A stretch of DNA of 64,000 nt, from contig NZ_CP092417.1 in assembly GCF_023716865.1 (NCBI RefSeq), positions 3,946,001 through 4,010,000 on the forward strand, read 5' to 3'. Position 1 is the stretch's first letter, and each line of letters opens with the position of its first letter. The translations under genes were made by a program, and so were the position numbers. The notes beneath the pieces are model-generated. The model saw only the letters and a program-made list of their open reading frames with translations, searched no databases and was not told the origin of the DNA. The stretch is from Endozoicomonas sp. SCSIO W0465 (GTDB lineage Bacteria; Pseudomonadota; Gammaproteobacteria; Pseudomonadales; Endozoicomonadaceae). Positions 30,741-40,990 of this stretch are shown in pieces.

Positions 30741-33035
30741 ATGATTTCCTCTAACGCTGGCTACCAGGGTTCCTCCCCTGCAGGTGGCCTTCAGGGGTTC
30801 TTCCCCGCAAGCGGCCATCAAACTGTTTATACCTCTCAGAATCCTCAGAAAATAAAAGCTGGTGAGGAAATCCTTACCTCTATTTTCGGGCCTGCCATGT
30901 TGGTTGCGATTAAACCCTCCATACGACATATACCGACCCAGCCAGTGGGTGAAGATATCAGGAAGGGTGCTGAAAGCCGCATTAACGAAGTCAAAGCCAT
31001 CCTTGCCAAGCCAAAGCTAGCCGAGTGCATGCCAGTCGAGCACGAGCAAATTCTGGTCAGTTTTGAAAATGGCCTGCGGGTTGACACCCAATCTGAGAAT
31101 AAAGAGGTTACCGATGTGGCCTGCGCCTGCATTGAGATTCGTGATCAGCGCTATCGTGGCGAGTCCATTCCCGTGCCGGTGCAAGTCAATGGCGTGCGCG
31201 TAGGCATGGTCACCGATGAAATTCTTGACCTCCTTGGCAACGATCTGGCCGGATACGACTTCACCACCGGTTATGAGCACCTGACTCCCGAACAACAGCG
31301 GGTTTTCAACCTGATGATTTATGGCCATGAAGATGGCACTGATGACAACGATGCCATTGCAATCCCCCAAGTCGCTGGTTTTCGCCAGCGGGTCATTGAA
31401 ACATTGAAGAAAAAAGGCGTTGCCGATTATTGGGAAGCGTATTCCAATGGCAACCGCAGTCGGCACCAGGGGTTGGTCCAGGCGCTCAAATCAGCCATTA
31501 ACCAGTTTATAAACAGTCAGCGCGGCGAGGACAAACTGCGACTGGCCCAAACATTCCAACAACGTTTGATCAGCCAGGGCTTGCCTGCCTCCCTCGGCGG
31601 ACGTTACGGGCAAACTGTATGGATGCGCGACTTTGGCATTATGATCAACACTCTGAACGAAAAGGACATTGCCTGTCCCGAGTCTTTTTCTTCCCTGCTG
31701 AACTCACTGACCACCATTGCCAACCATCAATGCGCCAGCGGCCTGATACCTCAGGTAGTGATTCCGGAACCGCTGCTGGGTGAATTTGTCTATCTAAGAA
31801 TGCTTGGCGGTGACAACGGATCGGGCTGGTATACCCAGCTGCAAAAGTTTCTGCAGGCCAACTACCCCGAAGCGGTCAACCAGCTACCGCATCTGAGCGC
31901 CACAGACGTGAAAACCCTGGCACTGCCAGAACTGAAAAAACGGGTCGATGGACTAAAAACAATCTACCGGGAAATATCAGAAAAGGCTCGGAACGATGGC
32001 CTGACCCTGCCTCAGCCAAGCCATACCCTGAAAGGCTTTTTGACCGATACTCTCGCCACCCTGACGCCTGGCACTACCGACAGCGAAATTCACTTTATTC
32101 GCTCGTTTACCAAGTTACTCGACCTCGCCACCAGCGATGCACAAATCGACCAGGTCCGGGCGTTGATACCAAGCTTGGCCAGCGCCATGACCTACCTGGA
32201 TCAGCATGTGCTCGATCCGGAAACCAGCCTGCCTCAGGGCAGTGATAACCGAGACATGCTCGATACATTCCTGCTGCAAAAACTGTTGTGCAGCAACGCC
32301 TGTTTTTTGTATCAGGGTTTCAGCGGATTGGTTCGTCACTATGACAAAATTGGCCCTGAGTTAGCCAGCGGGTTAAAAAAGCACTTCCCGGCTGGGCACG
32401 AGCCAACATCCGGAATTATCAGCGCTCTGATGAATGACCAACCCCTCCGGCAACCAATTGATCAGCTCCGTCAACAGATCAAGAAAACCTTTATCTACCC
32501 CAAAGGTGTGTTCGCTCCGCTGGATTTTGTCAACTCTGACCACAAGGTAAAGCATCAGCCAATAGCACCGGAGGACTACATTCCCGCTCTGGTGGCACAA
32601 AATACGGCATTTTTGCAGGGGAAGGAGGTTAACCTGCAAGGGCTGGCCCTGGCCATTGAGCTGGGGCTGGTTGATCAGGAGGATCACCCGGCAGTGGTGG
32701 ATTTGATTCGCTCACAGCTCACCCCTGCCGGATTGAAAGCGTTCTCACCCATCAATATGGCTTCCGATTATGAAATTGTTCTTTTGCAGCAAAGCCGCGG
32801 TTTTCTGGTCTGGCCACAGATTGAGTGCCGGGTTGCTGATGTACTGAAAAAATTTATGGATAAGACAAAGGCGAACAGGGATTTGCTCATGGCACTGGAG
32901 GCCATCGGTAAACAACGCCCCGGTTTCCGTGAGTGGTATAACACGACCGGACAGGGCGAGATTTATCCCGGAGGGGCGGAAAATCAGAGCTGGCACATTA
33001 CTAACCTGGTTTATGCCAGTCGTTCACTCCCGTAA
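30741..33035 (+). CDS. Larger paralogue of the glycosidase-like accessory protein
   Basis: 764 residues from ATG 30741; alternative starts are ATG 30702 or TTG 30672. Function unknown, no signal peptide. Residues 1-40 are Gly/Ser/Pro-rich. Residues ~40-280 have no counterpart in the 609-residue paralogue at 23138. From ~290 the proteins align: GQTVWMRDFGIM (W-x-R-D motif), TLATLTPGTTDSEI, VNSDHKVKH, FLVWPQIECR and the terminal NQSWHITNLVYAS. The spacing of these motifs suggests an (alpha/alpha) barrel of the glucoamylase/trehalase type, without proof of catalysis. It sits alone between accA and an IS1182-like element. Confidence 0.6.
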   Translation: MISSNAGYQGSSPAGGLQGFFPASGHQTVYTSQNPQKIKAGEEILTSIFGPAMLVAIKPSIRHIPTQPVGEDIRKGAESRINEVKAILAKPKLAECMPVEHEQILVSFENGLRVDTQSENKEVTDVACACIEIRDQRYRGESIPVPVQVNGVRVGMVTDEILDLLGNDLAGYDFTTGYEHLTPEQQRVFNLMIYGHEDGTDDNDAIAIPQVAGFRQRVIETLKKKGVADYWEAYSNGNRSRHQGLVQALKSAINQFINSQRGEDKLRLAQTFQQRLISQGLPASLGGRYGQTVWMRDFGIMINTLNEKDIACPESFSSLLNSLTTIANHQCASGLIPQVVIPEPLLGEFVYLRMLGGDNGSGWYTQLQKFLQANYPEAVNQLPHLSATDVKTLALPELKKRVDGLKTIYREISEKARNDGLTLPQPSHTLKGFLTDTLATLTPGTTDSEIHFIRSFTKLLDLATSDAQIDQVRALIPSLASAMTYLDQHVLDPETSLPQGSDNRDMLDTFLLQKLLCSNACFLYQGFSGLVRHYDKIGPELASGLKKHFPAGHEPTSGIISALMNDQPLRQPIDQLRQQIKKTFIYPKGVFAPLDFVNSDHKVKHQPIAPEDYIPALVAQNTAFLQGKEVNLQGLALAIELGLVDQEDHPAVVDLIRSQLTPAGLKAFSPINMASDYEIVLLQQSRGFLVWPQIECRVADVLKKFMDKTKANRDLLMALEAIGKQRPGFREWYNTTGQGEIYPGGAENQSWHITNLVYASRSLP

Positions 33036-33059
33036 TGAGCAAGATGACGTGTACCATCT

Positions 33060-33148
33060 CCGTTCATCCTGAGCGGAGTCGAAGGGTGTTTGGCACGATC
33101 TATCATGGGCCGGAGTTTGCGCCCTTCGGCGGCTTCAGGACGAACGGA
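33060..33148. repeat. REP-like imperfect inverted repeat
   Basis: cgttcatcctgagcgg, then agtcgaaggg, faces cccttcggcggcttcaggac, then gaacg, across about 37 bp. The arms pair imperfectly (cgttc-tcctga...cgaaggg). The motif resembles the widespread tcctgag...tcgaagg repeats found between genes in many bacterial genomes. It lies just after the stop of the accessory gene and could also help end its transcript. Confidence 0.55.
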
Positions 33149-33253
33149 GTGCAGAGGCTTATGGTAACGACAACCCGTCAAACTCATTGAAACCATGTAC
33201 CGGGAGGCTGGCCGAGAATAGACTGCCCTACTGCGGTGGCAGCAAATTGATCT

Positions 33254-33312
33254 AAAAAGCCGGAAATTTTTAGCAAATAGAACCACTATTCACCAAAAAT
33301 TTCCGGCTTTTT
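33254..33312. terminator. Strong hairpin within the MITE, terminator-like in both directions
   Basis: AAAAAGCCGGAAATTTTT (33254-33271), a 23-base loop, then a perfect 18-bp complement (33295-33312) ending in a T run. It could end transcription from either side and shield the IS from readthrough. It forms the central stem of the palindromic MITE. Confidence 0.65.
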
Positions 33313-33352
33313 ATCCTCAATTTTCTGCCACCCTCGCTACGGGGTCGCCTAG

Positions 33353-35066
33353 GAGGCTGTCCGAGAATAGCCTGATTAAGTATAATCAGGCATCTTCTGC
33401 CCACTTTGTTGTTGCCGAAACGGATGTCATCAATCAAATTCAAAGATAACCCTGCTGATTTTGACCAGCACCTGATGTTCCCATCGAACATCTTCGACCT
33501 GCTGCCACCAGATCATGATTGCTTCGTTTTTGAAGATATCTTCAAGCATATCGACACCTCTGAAGTGGAAAAGCAGTATCACCATCTTGGCCAGAATGCC
33601 TACCACCCACGACTGATTATATCGATCCTGATCTATGCCTATAGCCATGGTGTGTTCAGCTCCAGGGAGATTGAACGGCGCTGCAATCAGGACTTGGCTT
33701 TCATGTATATCGCCAAACAGCACTGCCCAAATTTCCGGGTGCTCAGTGACTTTCGTAAAAACCAGGCCACCTTTTTTAAAAGCAGTTTCAAACAGAGCGT
33801 GCTGCTCGCCCGGGAACTACAGATGGCCTCGCTGGGCCACATCGCTCTTGATGGTTCCAAATTCAAAGCCGACTCATCAAAGCATAAGGCCATGAGCTAC
33901 GCACGACTTAAGGCCAAAGAAGCTGAATTAATGGCTGAAGTTGAGGCCCTGATTAAAAAAGCCGAAACCAGTGACAGTGAAGAGGACGATGCTTATCAGC
34001 AGGAGACTGGCTACAGCATTCCTGAAGACTTGCAATTCAAGCAGGAACGGTTAGAGAAAATCCAGGAGGCCAAAAAAGCGCTTGAAGAACGGGAACAGGC
34101 CCTGAATCCCGATAAGCCGATAGACGACAAAAAGCAAATCAGCTTTGCTGATCATGATGCCAGGATCATGGGTAAAAAAGGCAGTGGCTATCAGTACAGT
34201 TATAACGCCCAGATCAGCGTCGACAGCGATAATGGTATCATTGTTGGCCAGCACATCAGCCAGCATGCCAATGACAAGCAGGAAGTAAAGCCTGCACTTG
34301 AAGCCATTGCAGAAGCAACAGATAACGCGTCCATTGGCAAAATGAGTGAGGATAATGGCTATTACTCAGGGCCCAACCTGCAAGCGTTTGATGATGCGAA
34401 CATTGACGCTTACATGGCTACGGATCGACAGGAGAAGCCTGCAACAGAGGGACTGGAAGACTCTGACAGAAAGTTTGTCAAAGCGGATTTTATTTACCAT
34501 GAAGCAGACGACAGCTTTACCTGCCCTGCCGGTGAGAAGCTGATTTATAACACGGCTAGCAAAGCAAAACACAAAAGCTACCGCGTCAGTAAAGATATCT
34601 GCCGGGATTGCCCGTTACGTAAAAGGTGCAGTGGTGACAACAAAGACCCGGGGAAAGTGATTCGCACAGACCGCCACGAAGCCATACGCCAGGCGATGAA
34701 CCGCAAAATGGAAACCAAAGAGGCCAAAGCGGTTTATGAGCGTCGCAAGGTGATTGCGGAACCGCCTTTTGGCCAAATCAAGAACTCAGGATTCAGAGGG
34801 TTCAGTGTCCGGGGTAAGGAAAAAGTGGCTGGAGAATTTTCACTGGTCTGCAGTGCTTATAATTTCAAAAAAATTGTCAAATCGGTTTCAACGGGATCAA
34901 TCCGTCTTGAAGAAGCAAAAAGGCTTAAAATGGCAGCATAAAGGCAAGCAAAAGGGTAAAAAACGCAATTTTTACCCCAAAACAGGCTAAATTTAGGTCA
35001 ATATTTGATCAGCCAAGAAAATGCTGAAGCTTTCGTTTTTTCAATAGCTAGTTCTCGGACAGCCTC
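33353..35066 (+). mobile_element. IS1182-like insertion sequence with CTAG target duplication
   Basis: The ends are GAGGCTGTCCGAGAA (33353-33367) and its inverted copy at 35052-35066. CTAG flanks both sides (33349-33352 and 35067-35070), consistent with a 4-bp palindromic target duplication. The element is 1714 bp with a single intact transposase gene. It inserted inside a MITE whose ends resemble its own. Confidence 0.88.
33424..34941 (+). CDS. IS1182-family DDE transposase
   Basis: 505 residues and uninterrupted, so possibly active. The N-terminal DUF772-type region contains HPRLIISILIYAYSHGVFSS, REIERRCNQDLAFMYI and FRVLSDFRKNQ. The catalytic DDE_Tnp_1-type part has ALDGSKFKADSS, DNGYYSGPNL and the end motif ERRKVIAEPPFGQIKNSG. 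A Cys-rich segment (CRDCPLRKRCSG) precedes the last block, as usual in this family. I start at ATG 33424; the frame is open to TTG 33406. Confidence 0.92.
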   Translation: MSSIKFKDNPADFDQHLMFPSNIFDLLPPDHDCFVFEDIFKHIDTSEVEKQYHHLGQNAYHPRLIISILIYAYSHGVFSSREIERRCNQDLAFMYIAKQHCPNFRVLSDFRKNQATFFKSSFKQSVLLARELQMASLGHIALDGSKFKADSSKHKAMSYARLKAKEAELMAEVEALIKKAETSDSEEDDAYQQETGYSIPEDLQFKQERLEKIQEAKKALEEREQALNPDKPIDDKKQISFADHDARIMGKKGSGYQYSYNAQISVDSDNGIIVGQHISQHANDKQEVKPALEAIAEATDNASIGKMSEDNGYYSGPNLQAFDDANIDAYMATDRQEKPATEGLEDSDRKFVKADFIYHEADDSFTCPAGEKLIYNTASKAKHKSYRVSKDICRDCPLRKRCSGDNKDPGKVIRTDRHEAIRQAMNRKMETKEAKAVYERRKVIAEPPFGQIKNSGFRGFSVRGKEKVAGEFSLVCSAYNFKKIVKSVSTGSIRLEEAKRLKMAA

Positions 35067-35095
35067 CTAGACGGGCGCTATTCTCGGTCAGCCTC

Positions 35096-38000
35096 CTAAG
35101 CATACTCAACTTTCGCAGCATTTTTACCAAGCCACTGCCTGAGTTCCAGCACCAGCTCATCACTGGGACTGACCAGCCACTGCTCACCCAGCATCAGACT
35201 GGCACAGGCATCTTCCCGGCGGTAATCAATCCTGATTGGAAGTTGCCCCGGCTGCTCACCCAGCATCGACGACAGCTTTCGCCCAAAATGACCGTCAATC
35301 TGCTCATGAGAAACCTCTAGAACCAGACGGCGGGCGTAATGGCTGCGGGCATCCACCACTTTCATCACTCGCTTCGAGCGGACTTTCAGACTACCGGAAT
35401 AATCATCAAACGTGACTTCGCCTTCCACCACCAGCACCGCGTCTTTATGCAGAAGGTGTTGATACTCGGCAAACACATCGGCAAACACCGACACCTCAAT
35501 CCTTCCAGTACGATCATCCAGGGTAACAAACGCCATTTTGTCCCCTTTCTTGTTTTTCATCACCCGCATATCCACCACCAGCCCGGCAATATTCTGGCTA
35601 TCGCCACGGGCAGGCTGCAGATCCTTGATACGGTTTCGGATAAAGTGGCGGATTTCACTTTCGTATTCATCAATAGGGTGACCGGTCAGATAGAGCCCCA
35701 GGGTATCCTTCTCTCCACCCAGGCGAACCTTATCCGTCCATTCGCTGGTTTTCAGGTAGGTGTCATAGACATCTTCTTCCCCGGCAGGCACCAGGGCACC
35801 AAACATATCCATATGGCCGGAATCCAGGCTCTTTGCCGCCTGATCCGCCGCTTTGATTGCCTCAAGCTGGCTCGATTCAAGCACGGCACGGTTAAAATTC
35901 AATTGCCCTGGCTTTTCCGGAGCAGGACCAAGCAGATCCAGTGCTCCCGACTTGATCAATGCCTCCAGCACTCGTTTGTTGATGCTTTTGGCATCCACCC
36001 GCTCACAGAAATCAAACAGATCCTTGAATGGCCCACCTTCATTACGTGCCCTGACAATGGCTTCTATAGGGCCTTCACCCACCCCTTTGATCGCACCCAG
36101 ACCATAAACGATATGCCCATCATCATTAACACCGAACATATATTCACCGCTGTTCACGCTGGGCGGCAACACGGTAAGCCCCATATCCCGACACTCTTCG
36201 ATAAAGGTCACCACCTTATCGGTATTCTGCATATCGGAGCTCATGACCGCCGCCATAAACTCCGATGGATAGTGGGCTTTCAGCCACAGCGTCTGATACG
36301 AAACGAGGGCATAGGCTGCCGAGTGGGATTTGTTAAAGCCGTAACCAGCGAACTTCTCCACCAGGTCAAAGATCTTCATGGCCAGCTCACCATCAACCCC
36401 CTGGCTGATCGCACCCTCTTCAAAGACCGTCCGCTGTTTGGCCATCTCTTCCGGTTTTTTCTTACCCATGGCCCGGCGCAGCATATCCGCACCGCCCAGG
36501 GTGTAACCGGCCAGCACCTGAGCAATCTGCATAACCTGCTCCTGATACAGGATAATACCGTAAGTGGGCTGCAAAATAGGCTGAAGCGACTCGTGCTGAT
36601 ACTGGGCATCCGGGAACGAGAGTTCCTCGCGGCCATGCTTACGGTTAATAAAGTTGTCCACCATCCCGGACTGCAACGGACCGGGACGGAACAGAGCCAC
36701 CAAAGCGATAATATCTTCAAAGCAGTCTGGCTGCAGACGCTTGATCAGATCTTTCATCCCCCGGGATTCCAGCTGGAATACGGCGGTGGTTTCCGCCCGC
36801 TTCAGCATGTCGTAGGCGCTTTTATCTTCAAGATCGATGGCTTCAATGGCCAGAGGCTCTTCACCCCGCTGCGCCCGGCGGGGGTTAATCAACTTCAGAG
36901 CCCAGTCAATAATGGTCAGTGTACGCAGACCAAGGAAGTCAAACTTAACCAGGCCCGCGTATTCCACATCATTCTTGTCATACTGGGTGACCACCCCTTT
37001 ACCGTGCTCATCACAGTAAAGCGGTGCAAAGTCCGTCAACCTGGTGGGGGCAATCACCACACCACCGGCGTGCTTACCGACATTTCGGGTGACCCCTTCC
37101 AGCTTCAGCGCCATCTCCCAGATTTCGGCCGCCTCTTCATCGGACTCCAGAAACTCCCGAATGGCTTCTTCCTGTTCGAAGGCCTTACTGAGCGTCATGC
37201 CGATTTCAAAAGGAATCATTTTGGAAAGACGATCTGCCAGACCATAGGATTTACCCTGAACCCGGGCCACATCCCGCACCACCGCCTTGGCCGCCATGGT
37301 ACCGAAGGTGATGATCTGGGAAACCGCATTTCGCCCATAGGTTCGGGCCACATAATCAATTACCCGGTCCCGGCCTTCCATACAGAAGTCAACGTCAAAA
37401 TCGGGCATCGACACCCGCTCCGGGTTCAGGAATCGCTCAAACAGCAGGTCGTATTTGATCGGGTCCAGATCGGTGATTTTCTGGGCATAAGCCACCAGTG
37501 AACCGGCACCGGAACCACGACCGGGGCCAACGGGAATACCATTATTTTTAGACCACTGGATAAAGTCCATTACGATCAGAAAGTAACCCGGAAATCCCAT
37601 TTGCAGAATGGTATTCAGCTCAAAGTCCAGTCGGTCGCGATAGAGTTTCTCGGTTTCCGGAAAGTCTGGTGCCGAAGTATCAAACAGAAACGCCAGCCGC
37701 TCCGTCAGGCCGTTATGGGAAAACTCACGGAAAAACTGATCCATGGTTTTACCTTCTGGCACGGGATATTCCGGCAAAAAGTACTCACCCAGCTTGACAT
37801 TGATAGAACAACGCTGGGCAATCGCCACGGAGTTGGCCAGTGCTTCGGGGATATCCGCAAAGAGCTCAACCATTTCTTGCTCGGACTTCAGGTACTGCTC
37901 CTCACTGTAGCGATGTTCACGGCGGGGATCATCCAGAACCACGCTTTCTCCGATGCACACCCTGGATTCATGGGCTTCAAAATCATCCCGGGTCATGAAC

Positions 38001-38605
38001 ATTACATCATTGGTCGCCACCACCGGACAGTTGAACTCTGCCGCCAGATCCACTGAACCATGAACGCACTCTTCATCCCCTGCCCGGTTGGTACGATGAA
38101 GTTCCAGATAGAAACGATCAGGAAATGCCTCCATCCACGCCTGCAGTAACTGACCGGCAAGCGGCTTCTTGCCAGCCAACAATGCCCGACCAATTTCACC
38201 TTCTCTGGCTCCGGAGAGGGCAATCAGACCCTCAGACTGAGTCATGATCCACTCCCGTTTGACCAGCGCTTTTTCATGGCGTTGATTTTCCATAAACGCC
38301 CTGGATATCAGCTCGGTCAGATTGTGATAACCCTGCTCATCCATACACAGCAGCACCAGGCGGGACGGTGCATGCTCATCCGACGGATTTTCCACCCACA
38401 GATCAGCGCCACAAATCGGCTTGATACCCGCTCCCATGGCCCCCGAATAAAACTTCACCAGCGCACAGAGGTTAGACTGGTCAGTCACAGCAACCGCTGG
38501 AGAACCAGAAGCAGAAATGGCGCTGAGCAGCGGTTTTATCCGCACCAGTCCGTCGCTGAGGGAAAATTCGGTATGCACCCGTAAGTGGATAAATCGTGCT
38601 GTCAT
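35096..38605 (-). CDS. dnaE: DNA polymerase III alpha subunit DnaE
   Basis: 1169 residues, close to the E. coli length (1160). It is the replicative 5'-3' polymerase of the holoenzyme. The N-terminal PHP domain starts [19 protein letters not shown]. The palm has [15 protein letters not shown] and the catalytic aspartates in [14 protein letters not shown]. Further motifs: [33 protein letters not shown] and [15 protein letters not shown]. An OB-fold region lies near the end ([20 protein letters not shown]). The stop codon TAG is flush with the end of the MITE to its left, so the last residues or the stop may have been changed by that insertion. Its natural neighbour accA is displaced downstream. 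Confidence 0.97.
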   Translation of the reverse strand: MTARFIHLRVHTEFSLSDGLVRIKPLLSAISASGSPAVAVTDQSNLCALVKFYSGAMGAGIKPICGADLWVENPSDEHAPSRLVLLCMDEQGYHNLTELISRAFMENQRHEKALVKREWIMTQSEGLIALSGAREGEIGRALLAGKKPLAGQLLQAWMEAFPDRFYLELHRTNRAGDEECVHGSVDLAAEFNCPVVATNDVMFMTRDDFEAHESRVCIGESVVLDDPRREHRYSEEQYLKSEQEMVELFADIPEALANSVAIAQRCSINVKLGEYFLPEYPVPEGKTMDQFFREFSHNGLTERLAFLFDTSAPDFPETEKLYRDRLDFELNTILQMGFPGYFLIVMDFIQWSKNNGIPVGPGRGSGAGSLVAYAQKITDLDPIKYDLLFERFLNPERVSMPDFDVDFCMEGRDRVIDYVARTYGRNAVSQIITFGTMAAKAVVRDVARVQGKSYGLADRLSKMIPFEIGMTLSKAFEQEEAIREFLESDEEAAEIWEMALKLEGVTRNVGKHAGGVVIAPTRLTDFAPLYCDEHGKGVVTQYDKNDVEYAGLVKFDFLGLRTLTIIDWALKLINPRRAQRGEEPLAIEAIDLEDKSAYDMLKRAETTAVFQLESRGMKDLIKRLQPDCFEDIIALVALFRPGPLQSGMVDNFINRKHGREELSFPDAQYQHESLQPILQPTYGIILYQEQVMQIAQVLAGYTLGGADMLRRAMGKKKPEEMAKQRTVFEEGAISQGVDGELAMKIFDLVEKFAGYGFNKSHSAAYALVSYQTLWLKAHYPSEFMAAVMSSDMQNTDKVVTFIEECRDMGLTVLPPSVNSGEYMFGVNDDGHIVYGLGAIKGVGEGPIEAIVRARNEGGPFKDLFDFCERVDAKSINKRVLEALIKSGALDLLGPAPEKPGQLNFNRAVLESSQLEAIKAADQAAKSLDSGHMDMFGALVPAGEEDVYDTYLKTSEWTDKVRLGGEKDTLGLYLTGHPIDEYESEIRHFIRNRIKDLQPARGDSQNIAGLVVDMRVMKNKKGDKMAFVTLDDRTGRIEVSVFADVFAEYQHLLHKDAVLVVEGEVTFDDYSGSLKVRSKRVMKVVDARSHYARRLVLEVSHEQIDGHFGRKLSSMLGEQPGQLPIRIDYRREDACASLMLGEQWLVSPSDELVLELRQWLGKNAAKVEYA

Positions 38606-39122
38606 GGATGAAGGCAGTCCTGAATGGCAATCAGGTTATGATAACAATGAAGAGACACTCCTAACAAATTAATATTTAAAGAAATAGTTAAATCCAATAA
38701 AACAAACAAGATAGTCTGAAAGTAAAACAAAACACAGTTGAGAAACACTCGTTAACACTATTAATTTCCTGACATTAAAAACTCATACATTGATTTCCTA
38801 AATCATCAGATGATTCCTCTCACCCTTCATCTCTCCCCCTTCATTCAACGATTGATCTGTGAATTATTCCAAGCCGTATAAAATATAAAAAGGTTTTGAA
38901 AATGTGCTATTGTTCGATGGTCATGAGAAACGCGTTGTTGGTCCGCAATAAAAGGTAGTTTATTATTATTACAATTCTTGATCAGCTCCTGTTCGATATT
39001 GTCAGGTAACTTATTCCCGACACTGGCGCTGAACGACCGATTCAACCGTCTTTCTACTATCGCTTGAAACAAAATCCATAAAGCTCACAGATACCAGATT
39101 GCCTCAAGGGGTTAGCCTGATC
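38606..39122. other. AT-rich intergenic region upstream of dnaE
   Basis: 517 bp between divergent dnaE and the unknown gene at 39123. It is notably AT-rich at 38650-38800. A 75-codon minus-strand frame (38845-39072) has no recognised relatives and no good start, so I do not call it. Promoters for both neighbours are expected here but not located. Confidence 0.5.
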
Positions 39123-40178
39123 ATGAATTATTTTCCTTTGCAACTACCCGTGAGAGAAGCAGATCGTTCTACCTCCCTCCAGAATACAGCTTCTCAACCC
39201 ACAGACAACCAACAAACCGCACCTGATATATCCAAAACACAGATCAGGCAATTAGAAGCCACCAACTCATCACCCCAGCAACATAAAATTCACAGTCGAA
39301 ACATCAATATCCATGAGTTTAAAAATAAACTTTCCTCTGCAGCTTATCCTATTGATCCACCTCCGCCCCCCCCTTCGATGCAAACAGCAGAAATAGCCGA
39401 TGACATTAACGATAATGAAGACTGCTACCTTTTGAATGCCGAGCAATTCGATATAGCCAGCTCCCTGACCAGTTATGCTGCCAAAGAACTGAAAACACAA
39501 TATCCTGAACTCTTTGCCGGAATGGACAGTGATCCAGAGGAATCCGATGGGGGTGGCTGGGATGAGATCATGAGCCAACCCAAAGAACGTAAACACTATA
39601 AACAATATCAGGCCATTGCCAAATATATTTATGATTACCAGGAATCTGACAGGCTTGATGAGATCATGGATGATATGAATCTGCCCTGGACATCCTGCAG
39701 AACAACCTATGGAATATATAGAACAGATAGTTTTTATTATTTTGACGAGGGTCTGGAAGGAAGCCAACTCATAATTGACCATGAATATTACAAATTATCG
39801 AAAGAAACTGAAGCACTGAAAAGAAAGTTAGCAGAAGTGAAAAACAAAACCATAATTGCCACTACAGAAAGGGATTACTATAAGTCCATGGTCGAAAATG
39901 CATCAGTATTTACGTCCAACATCCTGTCCGAGATCGGCCGAAATATCTTTAATACCGATATCACCGATGATGAAAAGGCCTATTCCCTGAACGCTACTTT
40001 TTTTGAAGACTCAGACAGGACATTTAATGAATTACTGGCCAGAGGAAGCTTGATTATCGGTGAAGAACGTAGCAATGCGGAAGCATCATTTAACGCGCAG
40101 AAAAGCCCACAAAATAAAAGAAAGACCTTTCCGGACAATCAAACTCCAGAAAAAGCAAAAAATCCAAAGTTAGAATAA
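39123..40178 (+). CDS. Unknown accessory protein with proline run and basic C-terminus
   Basis: 351 residues from ATG 39123; aaggggtt lies 13 bases upstream, a little distant. No family recognised. The first ~75 residues are polar, followed by DPPPPPPSMQ. The middle is acidic (MDSDPEESDGGGWDEIM) and rich in Tyr. A likely coiled coil lies at ~225-262 (LSKETEALKRKLAEVKNK). The C-terminus (NKRKTFPDNQTPEKAKN, then PKLE) has two basic clusters about ten residues apart, like a bipartite nuclear localisation signal. It sits between dnaE and rnhB, genes normally adjacent, so it is an insertion. No signal peptide. A host-directed role is speculation. Confidence 0.6.
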   Translation: MNYFPLQLPVREADRSTSLQNTASQPTDNQQTAPDISKTQIRQLEATNSSPQQHKIHSRNINIHEFKNKLSSAAYPIDPPPPPPSMQTAEIADDINDNEDCYLLNAEQFDIASSLTSYAAKELKTQYPELFAGMDSDPEESDGGGWDEIMSQPKERKHYKQYQAIAKYIYDYQESDRLDEIMDDMNLPWTSCRTTYGIYRTDSFYYFDEGLEGSQLIIDHEYYKLSKETEALKRKLAEVKNKTIIATTERDYYKSMVENASVFTSNILSEIGRNIFNTDITDDEKAYSLNATFFEDSDRTFNELLARGSLIIGEERSNAEASFNAQKSPQNKRKTFPDNQTPEKAKNPKLE

Positions 40179-40180
40179 AT

Positions 40181-40202
40181 CACCCACTCTAAGGGGTGGG
40201 TG
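40181..40202 (+). terminator. Hairpin after the unknown gene at 39123
   Basis: CACCCACTC, loop taag, GGGTGGGTG: nine pairs with one mismatch, three bases past the stop. No T run follows, so it may only be a transcript-end stabiliser. Confidence 0.45.
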
Positions 40203-40277
40203 ACGGGTGACGATGCTAGTTCTTTAAGTAGTTCGCGGCAAGCGTCGGAAACGTAACCAAAAGAGATTTCAAGGCAT

Positions 40278-40895
40278 TCAAAGGCGTTTATCAACCAGCA
40301 ACTCTCTCACAGGCTTAAACGAACGGCGATGAACTGGAGTGGGTCCTAATTTCCTTAAGGCTTCCAGATGCATTTTTGTCGGGTAGCCTTTATGCTTGGA
40401 AATACCATACCCGGGCCACTCCTCATCCATCAACTGCATCTCCCGGTCACGGGTAACCTTGGCAATAATGGAGGCGGCAGCAATCTCAGCAACACGACTA
40501 TCGCCCTTGATAATAGCTTCAGCTCGACAGGAGAGACTGGGGCATCGGTTACCATCAATATAAGCCAGTTCGGGTTTAACCGACAACCCTTTCACAGCCC
40601 GCTGCATAGCGAGCATGGTGGCATGCAGAATATTCAGTTCGTCGATTTCTGCTACCTCAGCCCTGCCTAGCGACCAGGCCAGGGCATTGTTACAGATAAC
40701 ATCGAACAGCGCTTCCCGCCTTTTTTCCGAAAGCTTTTTAGAATCATCCAAACCTTTAATCGGGCGAGTAGGACCCAGGACTACTGCAGCAGCAATCACC
40801 GGCCCACAAAGTGGGCCTCTACCGACTTCATCAACGCCAGCAATGATTATTCCCGGATCACTGGTTTCACGCCAGTCAAGTTGGTTTTGTTTCAT
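40278..40895 (-). CDS. rnhB: Ribonuclease HII RnhB
   Basis: 205 residues. It cuts RNA in RNA-DNA hybrids and removes misincorporated ribonucleotides. Active-site motifs: [17 protein letters not shown] (first acidic pair), [22 protein letters not shown] and [16 protein letters not shown] 40895 is preferred over a TTG one codon upstream. It follows lpxB across a short tandem repeat, as in the usual lpxB-rnhB-dnaE order, but dnaE is displaced by the gene at 39123. Confidence 0.96.
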   Translation of the reverse strand: MKQNQLDWRETSDPGIIIAGVDEVGRGPLCGPVIAAAVVLGPTRPIKGLDDSKKLSEKRREALFDVICNNALAWSLGRAEVAEIDELNILHATMLAMQRAVKGLSVKPELAYIDGNRCPSLSCRAEAIIKGDSRVAEIAAASIIAKVTRDREMQLMDEEWPGYGISKHKGYPTKMHLEALRKLGPTPVHRRSFKPVRELLVDKRL

Positions 40896-40906
40896 CAATT
40901 CTCTAT

Positions 40907-40990
40907 CCGCTGAAGGCTTTCAACCCGCTAAAGGCCTCCTACCTGCTAAAGGCTTCCTACCCGCTAAAGGCTCTTAGCCTGCTGAATGAC
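40907..40990. repeat. 18-bp tandem repeat between lpxB and rnhB
   Basis: Four consecutive 18-bp units with starts at 40907, 40925, 40943 and 40961, consensus c-y-gctaaaggc-t-cctac, and a fifth partial unit from 40979. The last units overlap the 3' end of lpxB, so the repeat spreads from coding into spacer sequence. Confidence 0.85.

Larger units (their letters stand above)
33204..35095. mobile_element. Palindromic MITE split by an IS1182-like insertion
   Basis: The outer ends are GAGGCTGGCCGAGAATAG (33204-33221) and its near inverted copy at 35078-35095. Without the inner IS the element is about 174 bp. Its arms continue to pair: GGTGGCAG-AAATTGA and AAAAAGCCGGAAATTTTT occur on both sides. 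The outer ends match the inner IS ends except for one base, so this is probably a MITE mobilised by the same transposase family. Its right end lies directly against the dnaE stop codon (35096-35098). I find no target duplication for the outer element. Confidence 0.75.

Noticed and set aside
35339..37501. 720-codon plus-strand open frame opposite dnaE
   Set aside because: It lies wholly antisense to a well-supported DnaE and shows no protein-like motifs.
38845..39072. 75-codon minus-strand frame in the AT-rich region before dnaE
   Set aside because: No good start or family similarity; likely chance frame.
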